Below, one piece after another: positions 44,754 to 53,311 of a DNA stretch of 64,000 nucleotides. Under the pieces are notes generated by a model that did no database searches, was not told the origin of the DNA, and saw only the letters and a program-made list of their open reading frames with translations. How positions within the stretch are numbered: position 1 is the first letter of the stretch; each line of letters begins with the position of its first letter. Origin of the DNA: Methanobrevibacter sp. (lineage in GTDB: Archaea; Methanobacteriota; Methanobacteria; Methanobacteriales; Methanobacteriaceae); NCBI GenBank assembly GCA_017459665.1, contig JAFUCN010000069.1:1-64000 (forward strand), written 5' to 3'. The position numbers and the translations under genes were made by a program.

Positions 44754-44763
44754 GGAGGTGTGA

Positions 44764-46194
44764 ATGGCAACTTATACGCTTACGACAAGTCCTCAGGAAG
44801 TAGGTATCAATACAACTCCTACTGTTGGTGCTAGACTTCTTGCTTGGTATTCAGACCAATCTGGAAATTCGGCAAAAGTTCATCTAAAATTACAAGCCAT
44901 TAGCCAAGGAACTACTTATACAGGCACAAATAAAGATTACGAATTGACATTAGGAGATGTTGCAACTGGAACTGTATCTTGGACATACGCTCCATTACCA
45001 GCTGACAAGTGGGTAGATGTAAAAGAAATTGAAAAATCAGTCAGTGGTGGAACAACACTTAGCGTAAGTGGAAAAGTTTGGACTTACATGTATGATGATG
45101 CTTGGATTACTGGGAACAGTGTCAAACTCAACGATTTCTATACATCACCAACTGGACTTGGAGCAGATCAAATTGTGCCTAGTACACGTAGCTTTACGGC
45201 TAATGTTTATATTAGTGATTGGGGAACTGGTTCTGGAACTAAATATCGAGAACTTCAATGTTGGACATATGATGCAAATAATTTTGTTGAACCACGTCGC
45301 TATCAAGCAGTTACAGGAAGTTCTAAGAGTGGAACGATTACAGTAAGCAATAGTTCTTCTGGAAGTCTGACAATTATTCCGAATACTCGTTATACCCTTG
45401 GTATTTATGCGTCTAATGGGTCAGCAGCAACTGGCTCTCAGCGCTTAGGGAATTACTACACAGACCCAGAACTTCCGACTTTTACAGTTCTTTCTGTTAC
45501 TGAAACTTCTGCAGTCATTCGATATCAAACAAAAGCAGATGGAGGAGCTCGTGTAAAATATCTTCAGTACAAAATGGATGATAGATGGACAGTAGCAGCA
45601 ACTGTCGGAACTGGAACAGCAACAACCGGAACATTTACAATTACAGGATTAACACCTGGAACTCATTATTCACTTCCGACTCGTTTGTATGTGTTTCCTT
45701 CAGCGAGAACATTTTTTGGAGAAGATATAGTTTTTTCGACGCTTAAGAAAATGTTCTATGGAAGTATTGAGGGTAAAACAAAATGTATAGAAAAAATGTA
45801 CGCATCTGTGTATAATGGAACATCATATTCTATCAGTACTGCAACTAATGTTACTGCTTTTAATGGTGAAACAATGCATTCTTGGATTAAAAATAATTCA
45901 CCGAAAGTCTATGCAAGAATCAATGATATTCGACAAATCAAAGTTATTAACACTCAAGCTGGGTACTATTCAGCAAATGTAATTGCAATAGATAAAGATA
46001 GTAATGAGTACTTAATGGCTCAATACATTACTTCAGATTCTTATCTTCATTCAATGGGAATTACTTTTAAGACACAAGGACAATTGACTGCTTCGACAGA
46101 TTTATTAGAATTTCAATCTTCTTATGTCACAAAACATATTAAAAAGTTGTATGGTTCAGTTAATAATGTATCGCAAGTACTTTTTGTAGATTGA
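44764..46194 (+). CDS. Tail protein with fibronectin-III-like domains
   Basis: A 476-residue protein after AAGGAGGTG. Residues about 230-320 (PTFTVLSVTETSAVIRYQTK and TGTFTITGLTPGTHYSLPTR) have the fibronectin-III pattern. The C-terminus carries a Lys/Tyr-rich, probably beta-sheet domain with two similar YGS..... units. It closes the appendage operon before the tail tube. Confidence 0.6.
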   Translation: MATYTLTTSPQEVGINTTPTVGARLLAWYSDQSGNSAKVHLKLQAISQGTTYTGTNKDYELTLGDVATGTVSWTYAPLPADKWVDVKEIEKSVSGGTTLSVSGKVWTYMYDDAWITGNSVKLNDFYTSPTGLGADQIVPSTRSFTANVYISDWGTGSGTKYRELQCWTYDANNFVEPRRYQAVTGSSKSGTITVSNSSSGSLTIIPNTRYTLGIYASNGSAATGSQRLGNYYTDPELPTFTVLSVTETSAVIRYQTKADGGARVKYLQYKMDDRWTVAATVGTGTATTGTFTITGLTPGTHYSLPTRLYVFPSARTFFGEDIVFSTLKKMFYGSIEGKTKCIEKMYASVYNGTSYSISTATNVTAFNGETMHSWIKNNSPKVYARINDIRQIKVINTQAGYYSANVIAIDKDSNEYLMAQYITSDSYLHSMGITFKTQGQLTASTDLLEFQSSYVTKHIKKLYGSVNNVSQVLFVD

Positions 46195-46212
46195 AGTTAA
46201 AACACTCTAATT

Positions 46213-46221
46213 TGATATAAT
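46213..46221 (+). promoter_or_regulatory. Extended -10 promoter of the tail tube gene
   Basis: TGA-TATAAT with a leader of about 45 bases before ATG 46275. Confidence 0.5.
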
Positions 46222-46274
46222 AATTCTGGGTATAAAGTTAGAAAATACTAACTAAAATGGAGTCAAGCAAGTAA

Positions 46275-46781
46275 ATGAATGACAACTTATTGACAGGTCC
46301 TTTCACTGTAAAGTTCGGTACCATTCAGTTGGAAGATGTAAGCGAGATTTCGTGGGATTATTCGTCTAACAGCTCGAATCCTACTACGATTGATGGACGC
46401 ACATTTGACATTCCAACGACAACTTCTGCAGCAATCAATATTACTCTTCTTGGAGCTGATATCGATGTATTGTGTGAAATCTTCCCACAGTTTGCAGTAG
46501 AAGCAGGTGGAACGATGAGCACTGGTGAAGTGACGTCTGAAAAAGCATTCGACTGCAAAGCAATGAGTGCTTGTGGTACTATAGCTCTTAATGATGATTT
46601 GGAAGTCATTGGATGTGATGCAACCACTCGTCTTGTCAATGCTCGTGCAAGGATTAGCGCTATCAATTACCAGGATAACGTTATTCAAACTGTTCAAGTT
46701 AGATTTACCGGACAACCTGCAGTTAATCAAGCAGTATTCCAAATCTACAAGAACGGTTCTCTCTCGGATGCATCGTCCTAA
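46275..46781 (+). CDS. Major tail (tube) protein
   Basis: A 168-residue beta-rich protein. MNDNLLTGPFTVKFGTIQLE, VSEISWDYSSNSS, FDIPTTTSAAINITLLGADI, and a late AVFQIYKNGS fit tail-tube subunits of siphoviruses. Codons are better balanced than its neighbours, as for abundant structural proteins. It has a promoter and terminator of its own. Confidence 0.72.
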   Translation: MNDNLLTGPFTVKFGTIQLEDVSEISWDYSSNSSNPTTIDGRTFDIPTTTSAAINITLLGADIDVLCEIFPQFAVEAGGTMSTGEVTSEKAFDCKAMSACGTIALNDDLEVIGCDATTRLVNARARISAINYQDNVIQTVQVRFTGQPAVNQAVFQIYKNGSLSDASS

Positions 46782-46785
46782 TCTT

Positions 46786-46811
46786 AAAAGAGCTCGAAAG
46801 GGCTCTTTTTT
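46786..46811 (+). terminator. Terminator after the tail tube gene
   Basis: AAAAGAGC (46786-46793) pairs with GCTCTTTT, followed by a T run, directly after the stop. Confidence 0.82.
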
Positions 46812-46867
46812 GATGAAGTTGAACAAAATCTTGAGAAGAGTGTATCTTCGCTTAAAAATGCATTATT

Positions 46868-46876
46868 TGATATAAT
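46868..46876 (+). promoter_or_regulatory. Extended -10 promoter of the prohead protease gene, leaderless
   Basis: TGA-TATAAT ends six bases before ATG 46883. No ribosome site is present. Confidence 0.6.
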
Positions 46877-46882
46877 AGAATC

Positions 46883-47893
46883 ATGAAAACTTTCAATAAC
46901 TTTATAGAACTCACTGAGAATTCAATCTCAACTAAAGAAGAGAATGATATTATCAATTTCACTTCTCCTCTTGCAATCACTGATGATTCTCGGCAGTGGA
47001 ACATGACGAAGTATGATATTCCATCATTAGACATTTCACATTATGATGGCTTGGTCACTGTAAATCATGGTCAAGAAATTGCTGATGTCGTCGGTAAAGT
47101 TATCAACTTAAGAAAAGATGAACAAGGACATAAAGTCTTGATTGACGGAATCAAATTTGCTATCAATTCAAACCCTGTTGCTATTTTAGCAAGAAATCTT
47201 ATGCGAGATGGTTTTGTCACGGGTGTTTCGATTGAAACGCTTGGTGGTGAAGCAGACCAGAATGGAACTTGGTTAGGACATAAACTTTGTGGTCTTTCTA
47301 TAGTTGCACATCCGAATAACTTAAATGCTTATGCAACTATTGGAAACTTTAGGCAAGCTGTAGCAAACTCTATCCAAGAAGCTCAGAAAAATGGCTTAGA
47401 CGCAAAACGAATAGAAAATGTTGCTAAAGATTTAGGAGAGAAAAGTATTTACTTTTTCGATGACAAGAATTATTATAATAATATGGAAACTGCAAAAGAG
47501 ACAGTCAAACGAAATTCTAACCGTCTAAGTTCACTTTTAGAAAAAGTTGAAAACGGTGGACCTGGAAGTGGTAATCACAATCCTTGACAAGGTCGTGGTA
47601 TAGGTAAACCTGGTGCAGGTACTGGTGGTGGTTTTATATCAGGAACAAGCACTAAGCACAGTGCAATTAAGTTTGGAAATGAAGATGATATTTCAAGCGT
47701 TCTTCCAAATAAGGGGCATTATGAAAATGAAGCTCTTGCAACAACTCCAAGATATGCAAAATATGGTGGTTATAAGCAGAATGTAGGTTATCATACTAGT
47801 ATTCCTGACCCATTTATAATTGACGATCAAGCTGAGACAAATTCAAAAACTCGTTTAACTATCACACCCAATGGTTACGAACTCAAAGATTAA
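46883..47893 (+). CDS. Prohead protease carrying the effector tag, with an in-frame TGA inside the tag
   Basis: The annotated frame stops at TGA 47585-47587 (234 residues), but the same frame continues to TAA 47891-47893. The first 150 residues fit HK97-type (S78) head maturation proteases: GLVTVNHGQEIADVVGKVIN with the catalytic His, then RDGFVTGVSIE with the Ser, and KLCGLSIVAHP. The tag begins at 47552 as NGGPGSGNHNP, then TGA where the other copies have GGA (Gly), then QGRGIGKPGAG and about 90 further residues. A promoter-like TTTACT-17-TATTAT at 47448-47476 lies six bases before in-frame ATG 47483, so the tagged C-terminal part may also be made alone. The protease is the natural candidate to recognise the tag. 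Confidence 0.72.
47448..47476 (+). promoter_or_regulatory. Internal promoter, possibly leaderless, for the tagged C-terminal ORF
   Basis: TTTACT 47448-47453, 17 bases, TATTAT 47471-47476, then six bases to ATG 47483, which is in frame with the tag. It lies within coding sequence, so chance in an AT-rich gene is possible. Confidence 0.4.
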
Positions 47894-47942
47894 AAGAATG
47901 TAGTTAAGAGAATAGTTGATTCAAACTCAAAGTCGAAAAATT

Positions 47943-47951
47943 TGATATAAT
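47943..47951 (+). promoter_or_regulatory. Extended -10 promoter of the tape measure gene
   Basis: TGA-TATAAT; transcription would start near 47958, inside the 5' arm of the hairpin that follows. Confidence 0.6.
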
Positions 47952-47984
47952 ACTCCTAGGAACATATAAAACCTAGGAGTTTTT
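47952..47984 (+). promoter_or_regulatory. Hairpin that can terminate read-through and hide the tape measure ribosome site
   Basis: ACTCCTAGG (47952-47960) pairs perfectly with CCTAGGAGT (47972-47980), followed by TTTT. The 3' arm contains AGGAG, the ribosome site of the TTG start at 47988. A transcript entering from upstream would form the hairpin; one starting at the local promoter would lack most of the 5' arm. Confidence 0.6.
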
Positions 47985-47987
47985 ATC

Positions 47988-50900
47988 TTGGACAATAATA
48001 CTGCAGGACGCGTTAAATATGTTATTACAGCTGATAGTACTGATTTTGAAAGATCGTTAGGCGAATCTGATGCAAAGTTTAAGAAATTTGCATCTTCTGT
48101 TAAATCGGGTGCATCGTTAATAGATAAAGCACTTGCACAAATTCCGGGCACAGCAGCAAGTTCTCTTTCTTACTTACAAAACTATTCTCGAGCTGTAATT
48201 GATTCTCTTTCTGGGATTGGCTCAGCAATTAAAGGGATTGGTTTTGATACTCTCAAAGCAGGCTCTGCTGCACTAGCTTCTACTACAGCAAGTATGGCTG
48301 CAGCAGGTATTAGTGATACAAAAACTCTTGAAGATTTGCAGATTAAGATGATTGCTTTGACGCACTCAGTCGAAGATGGTGAAAAAGCAGTTGGTGCAGC
48401 TGTTCGATTCTATAAAAATAACCCATTCAACCGTTTCGAAACATTTCGAGCTACAAGTTATCTTTTGCAATATGGACAAACAGTTGACAGTTTAGCTGAT
48501 TCATTGGAAACGCTTGGTTACGTTTCACTTTCAACTGGTACAGATATTGCATCTCTTTCTTATATCTATGGAAGAATTCTTGCTCAAGGCAAAGTGACTT
48601 ATGGCGATCTTCAGTATTTTACAGAAAAAGGCTTAAACATCTATGGAGAACTTGAACGAGCTACTGGCAAAACTCAAGCAGAAATTATCGAGTTAGCAAG
48701 TAATGGAGAACTAGAACTTGATGCATTCAAAAAAGCTTTTGCTGGATTAGGTGACCAAGTTGCATACGAGCTTAATGATGCAACATTATCTAGAGCTCTT
48801 GACAAATTTAGAGGTCGTCTTTCAGACCTTAAGGGTGCAATTGCAGGTTATACGACAACAGAAGAAGGTGGATTCTTTGTAAATGAACAAGGTCTTTATC
48901 GTTCGTATTCAGCAATGCTCTTTAAGTTCGCTGATTTAATGAGAGCTGGACATGATATCGGTAAGAGCTTCAGGGAAAGCTTGACACGAATTGGTGAGAC
49001 AATTGGAAAGATTATTGACATCGTTACTGAGAAAATGGAACCTGCTTTAAGAATTGCAGCTAAAGTTCTTGATTATGTAAGTCAACATACAGAAATTCTA
49101 GTTGGTGTTCTTGGCGGCGCGATGGTAATGTTTGGAAATCTCGCTGGAAGAATTCCAGTTGTCGGAGATATCATTTCTTCATTTACTGGTAAGATAGGAG
49201 TGTTATGGACAAGGTTCAAAGGAGCACCAACATGGTTACAGATTCTTTTAGCTATTCTTGGCAGTGGTGCAGTTAAAGCATTGATGAGTGGAAAACTCAA
49301 TGAATCGTTTAAGATAATTGTGGATTCTCTAGGAAAGATTTATCAAGCTCTCGAACCTGTTGTCGAACAGATTGTTAGGATTTTTGCTGATATTGGAGCT
49401 CCTGTCATTGAATCGCTTTTAGGAGCTACAGCGAATGTTCTTAAGGTCATTGCTGATATTCTTCAATCAATTCCAACAGAAGTTCTTACAACAGTTGTTA
49501 TGTCGTTAATTGCATTTAAGGGAGTTCAAAGTGCAGTCGAACCTGTTCAAAACTTTGTCTCTGTATTTTCTAAGCTTAAGGATGCAATTAGTGCTGCAGG
49601 TTCTCTTAAGGGCGGACTTGATATCTTTAAACAGGTAGTCGGAGGAGGTGCAGAAGGAACTGCAAAAACATTAGCTTCTACAATGAATACCTTATCTGGT
49701 CCTGCTCAGCAGGCAACTACAATGGGAGATAGTCTGAAAGATGGTCTCAAAACGATGATTGAGATTATCGGAATTTTAGTAGGTGCTGCAGTTGCTCTAA
49801 CTATTCTTGATAGAGGAGTTCAATCAGACTTTCCAACATTAGCACTAAAAATTGCAGGAATGGGTCTTGCAATTGTAGAAATTGGTGCTCTTGCTTTGAT
49901 TATGGGATTTGTTCAAAAGATCGGTAAAGGTGTAATTCTTAACGGTTTAGTTGGTCTTGAGGAAATTGCTGTTGTTTTGCTTTCTCTTGGCGTTGCAATG
50001 ACAGTTCTTGATAGAGGAGTCACTTCAGATTTCGTCACTCTTGCTTGTAAGCTTGGAAACCTTGGAATTGCAGTTACTGAAATTGGAGTTCTTGCTGGAA
50101 TCGTTGGAGGAATTTTTGCAACCGGTGTTGGATTTGTTGTAATGCAAGCAGGTTTTGCTGGTCTTCTTGAAATTGCTGGTGTTCTTGCTTCAATAGGAGG
50201 TGCGCTTGCTGTTGTTGATAGTTCAATTCCTGAAGATTCTGAAAAACTTAAGAAAAAAGTCAAAGCAATTGGTGATATTTGTGGTCAAATTTCAGAAATC
50301 AGTGTTGGAGGATTCTGGAATAATTTGTTTAACGGTGCTAGACTTGGACCGATCGTTACAATTGTTGGAGAATACAAGCAGATTGCTAAAACTCTTGCAG
50401 AAATTGACCAAATTAGCTTTAATTATGAAACAATCCGTGAGAAAGTTAAGACATTATCTAAGGTTGTTAAGCTTCTTACGCTTGAACAACATGAAGGTGA
50501 AGAGTTTAACTACTTAAAGAACATTAAGCAAAATGCACAAGCATTCTTTGATGCAGACTTAACAGGACATGCAGGAAGAATCATCAAAACTTACGGTGAC
50601 ATGCTTGATGAAATCAAAAAAATCGAAAGCTTTGAGTTCATAGAAAATGGCCAACAGATTGTTGAACAGAACATTGAAAAGATTGCATCAATTGTTAGAA
50701 CGTTAATGGGACAGGATGAAACTGGTCAGACAAATAAGCTTAACGGTTTTAATCAATTAGATGCATTTGCGCAATCAGGACTTTATAAGCAAAGAGAAGA
50801 CGTCATTAATGTAGCAAAAAGCATTATTGAAATGTACACAAGTCTTATTCCTAAGATTAACGAACTTGCTGAAGCAGAAATTGATGCGCCTAAAGCTGCA

Positions 50901-52439
50901 GCAAAAGTCTCTGGTTTATTTGCTCTTCTTCAAATTATGTTCTCAAAAGATGCAGAATATAAACTTGAAGGATTTGAGGGAACTGTTCCTAAGAATGCAA
51001 TTAAAGTTGATGAAGTTCGGCAAAAAGAATCAATTGTTAGTTATGTTGAATCAATCATTGATAAGTTTACAAAGATTGTTCCTTTGCTTCAAAAACTTAC
51101 TGGTGAAGATTTTAATTTTGACAAAGGTTCAGTTGAGACGAAGTTCACAGAAATACAATCAGTTATTGCAACACTTCAAAACTTTAATAGAGACAATCAA
51201 GGATTCCAGATTACTAATTCAGGAGAATGGAAGAGTAAAGATACAATTATCAGTTGGGCTCAATCAATTGTTAATAAGTTTACAGAGCTTACTCCTGTTT
51301 TGCGACGTTTAGACGATCCAGAATGGTCAGTTAATGCTGGGTCTGTTAAAACGAAAATTGGAGAAATTCAAGACGTTGTTTATAAGCTTTCTCAAATCAA
51401 TCAATATCAACGAGGAGATTGGGATGATAAAGAGTGGATTGTTGGAATGGCATCTTCAATTGCTCATAAGTTTACTTATGACCTTATTCCAGTTCTTAGA
51501 AAATTGCTTGAAGAAGATTCTGCAGTCGATGTTAAGACAGCAAAAGACAAAATTTGGGAATTGCAAAATCTCTGTTATGAATTATCTAAAGTCAATCAAG
51601 AAGATGCTGATTCTTGGGAGACAAAGATTGAAATCGTAGGTTGGGCAACACAGATTGCCAACAAGCTTATTGAGTTTACAAATTCTGTCAACAATATTCC
51701 TGACATTAAAGAAGGTGCGCTTACAGCATTTTCTAGCTTAGTTGAGACAATTAACTTATCAATGAGTTTGTTGTTTACTGGACTTAAAGATAGAGAAATT
51801 GAATTCACAGAGATTGGAACAAATTATGCAGAAAATCTTAAGAATGCTTGGACAGAAAAAGATGCTAAGAATCATATCATCTCTGACATCAATTCGATTA
51901 TTTCAACTCTAAGTTCAGATGATTATAAGAATCGATTTAGAAACATTGGAAATGATTATGCAGTTAGTGTGTTTGATGAATTTAGCAAACACACAGATGC
52001 AGCATGGGATTCTGGTTACAGCGTCGGTTATTGGATTGGTGAAGGATTAAGACAAGCTTTAGCTGATGCTGTTGAAAAAGTTGCACAAGCAGCACGAAAT
52101 CTTAGCGACACAACTGTTCAGACAATCAGCTTCTCTCTTCAAATCAACTCACCATCTAAAGTTATGTACAAACTAGGTGAGTATGTTGGTCAAGGTTTTG
52201 CTGAAGGTATTCAATCTCAGGGAGATTTAATTCGTGATTCTTTGATTGATATTACAGATTCAATTAGCAATCCATTTTCAGATTTGAAAGAAATTTCTTA
52301 TAATCTTTCTGGAGATGGTAGAATAGGCTCAGGAATATCAAACAAAACAAATACATTTAATCAAACAAATAACATTTATACAGAGTTTGATGCTAATAAA
52401 TATGGAAGAGATTTAATGTGGCAAGTAACGAGGATTTAG
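47988..52439 (+). CDS. Tape measure protein
   Basis: A 1,483-residue protein that sets tail length; at roughly 0.15 nm per residue the tail would be about 200 nm. The start is TTG 47988 with AGGAG nine bases upstream. Residues about 110-250 hold the tape-measure N domain (TKTLEDLQIKMIALTHSVED, VTYGDLQYFTEKGLNIYGEL). A hydrophobic middle (residues 470-760) has several membrane-like segments. The C-terminal third contains repeated units of about 85 residues (IVSYVESIIDKFTKIVPLLQ, IISWAQSIVNKFTELTPVLR, IVGMASSIAHKFTYDLIPVL). The frame ends one base before the distal tail gene. Confidence 0.9.
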   Translation: MDNNTAGRVKYVITADSTDFERSLGESDAKFKKFASSVKSGASLIDKALAQIPGTAASSLSYLQNYSRAVIDSLSGIGSAIKGIGFDTLKAGSAALASTTASMAAAGISDTKTLEDLQIKMIALTHSVEDGEKAVGAAVRFYKNNPFNRFETFRATSYLLQYGQTVDSLADSLETLGYVSLSTGTDIASLSYIYGRILAQGKVTYGDLQYFTEKGLNIYGELERATGKTQAEIIELASNGELELDAFKKAFAGLGDQVAYELNDATLSRALDKFRGRLSDLKGAIAGYTTTEEGGFFVNEQGLYRSYSAMLFKFADLMRAGHDIGKSFRESLTRIGETIGKIIDIVTEKMEPALRIAAKVLDYVSQHTEILVGVLGGAMVMFGNLAGRIPVVGDIISSFTGKIGVLWTRFKGAPTWLQILLAILGSGAVKALMSGKLNESFKIIVDSLGKIYQALEPVVEQIVRIFADIGAPVIESLLGATANVLKVIADILQSIPTEVLTTVVMSLIAFKGVQSAVEPVQNFVSVFSKLKDAISAAGSLKGGLDIFKQVVGGGAEGTAKTLASTMNTLSGPAQQATTMGDSLKDGLKTMIEIIGILVGAAVALTILDRGVQSDFPTLALKIAGMGLAIVEIGALALIMGFVQKIGKGVILNGLVGLEEIAVVLLSLGVAMTVLDRGVTSDFVTLACKLGNLGIAVTEIGVLAGIVGGIFATGVGFVVMQAGFAGLLEIAGVLASIGGALAVVDSSIPEDSEKLKKKVKAIGDICGQISEISVGGFWNNLFNGARLGPIVTIVGEYKQIAKTLAEIDQISFNYETIREKVKTLSKVVKLLTLEQHEGEEFNYLKNIKQNAQAFFDADLTGHAGRIIKTYGDMLDEIKKIESFEFIENGQQIVEQNIEKIASIVRTLMGQDETGQTNKLNGFNQLDAFAQSGLYKQREDVINVAKSIIEMYTSLIPKINELAEAEIDAPKAAAKVSGLFALLQIMFSKDAEYKLEGFEGTVPKNAIKVDEVRQKESIVSYVESIIDKFTKIVPLLQKLTGEDFNFDKGSVETKFTEIQSVIATLQNFNRDNQGFQITNSGEWKSKDTIISWAQSIVNKFTELTPVLRRLDDPEWSVNAGSVKTKIGEIQDVVYKLSQINQYQRGDWDDKEWIVGMASSIAHKFTYDLIPVLRKLLEEDSAVDVKTAKDKIWELQNLCYELSKVNQEDADSWETKIEIVGWATQIANKLIEFTNSVNNIPDIKEGALTAFSSLVETINLSMSLLFTGLKDREIEFTEIGTNYAENLKNAWTEKDAKNHIISDINSIISTLSSDDYKNRFRNIGNDYAVSVFDEFSKHTDAAWDSGYSVGYWIGEGLRQALADAVEKVAQAARNLSDTTVQTISFSLQINSPSKVMYKLGEYVGQGFAEGIQSQGDLIRDSLIDITDSISNPFSDLKEISYNLSGDGRIGSGISNKTNTFNQTNNIYTEFDANKYGRDLMWQVTRI

Positions 52440-52440
52440 A

Positions 52441-53304
52441 ATGAGAGTAATGATAGGAACAACAGCTGAAAATTATATTCTCGGAGAAGGTAAAGTTCAG
52501 TTACAATCAATTCAAGGATTAGATTCGCCTCCAATTCGTAATAATGCAGGAAACTGGTCTGGACAAGATGGTGGTTATATGTCAGCACAACTTTATGCTG
52601 CAAGAGAAATTACGATTCATGGTTTTTATATTGATGATGAGATTTCATGTGTAGGAAAGAAATCAGTTCGTTCAGAATTTTTGAATTTTCTAAGGATACG
52701 AAAACTTTATCCTCTATTCTTCGAACTTAATAATGGAGAAATCTTCTATACCGATGCATATCTTGAAGACATTAAATGTGATTTAGAAAATGTTGGTTAT
52801 GGAGAATATCAGATTACATTTTATTGTCCCGATTCCGCTTTAAAGAAAGCAGAAAGAATGGGAGATGTTAACTCTTCAATTTATTCTGCTTTAATCTATA
52901 ATAATCCGTTTGAAATGGGTGCAGGACATCTAGTTCCTGAAACTCTTAAGGTCTTGTTTAGAGAGGGACAATCTTCAACAGAAATCAACTATGTAGGTTC
53001 AGAAGATTCGTGGCCGACTATTACAATGAACGGTGTCGTAACAGCTCCAATTACATTTACAAACGTTACAACAGGACAATACATTACATTATTACGTGAT
53101 GTTCCAGCAGATTCTGTATTAAAAGTTGATATGAAAACTAAGCAAGTAACGATCGATGGAAAATCAGCAACACTTTATGTAGATGAAACTTCTGAATGGT
53201 GGAAATTATCAGCAGGAAAGAGTGTAATTCTTCTAACATCGGGAGACATTACAGATACAGCATCTGCAACAATTCAATGGACAAATAATTATAGTTCAAT
53301 TTAG
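52441..53304 (+). CDS. Distal tail protein (Dit)
   Basis: A 287-residue protein that caps the tube and joins it to the hub. The N-terminal part (EGKVQLQSIQGLDSPPIRNN, then AREITIHGFYIDD and FLNFLRIRKLYPLFFEL) follows the Dit belt domain, and YGEYQITFYCPDSAL ends it. The C-terminal half is a beta domain as in other Gram-positive phages. It lies in the standard place, directly after the tape measure. Confidence 0.78.
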   Translation: MRVMIGTTAENYILGEGKVQLQSIQGLDSPPIRNNAGNWSGQDGGYMSAQLYAAREITIHGFYIDDEISCVGKKSVRSEFLNFLRIRKLYPLFFELNNGEIFYTDAYLEDIKCDLENVGYGEYQITFYCPDSALKKAERMGDVNSSIYSALIYNNPFEMGAGHLVPETLKVLFREGQSSTEINYVGSEDSWPTITMNGVVTAPITFTNVTTGQYITLLRDVPADSVLKVDMKTKQVTIDGKSATLYVDETSEWWKLSAGKSVILLTSGDITDTASATIQWTNNYSSI

Positions 53305-53311
53305 GAGGACG

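Noticed and set aside
47585-47587. TGA read as glycine (recoded genetic code) throughout the phage
   Set aside because: TGA ends many apparently normal genes, several through ATGA overlaps (for example at 9369, 30995, 31653 and 34963), so general recoding does not fit. A local read-through or error is kept as a finding.
50827-51312. Forward-strand ORF of 161 residues inside the tape measure gene
   Set aside because: It lies wholly within the tape measure frame, has no ribosome site, and its Leu/Lys/Gln-rich product reflects the repeats of the real gene in another frame.
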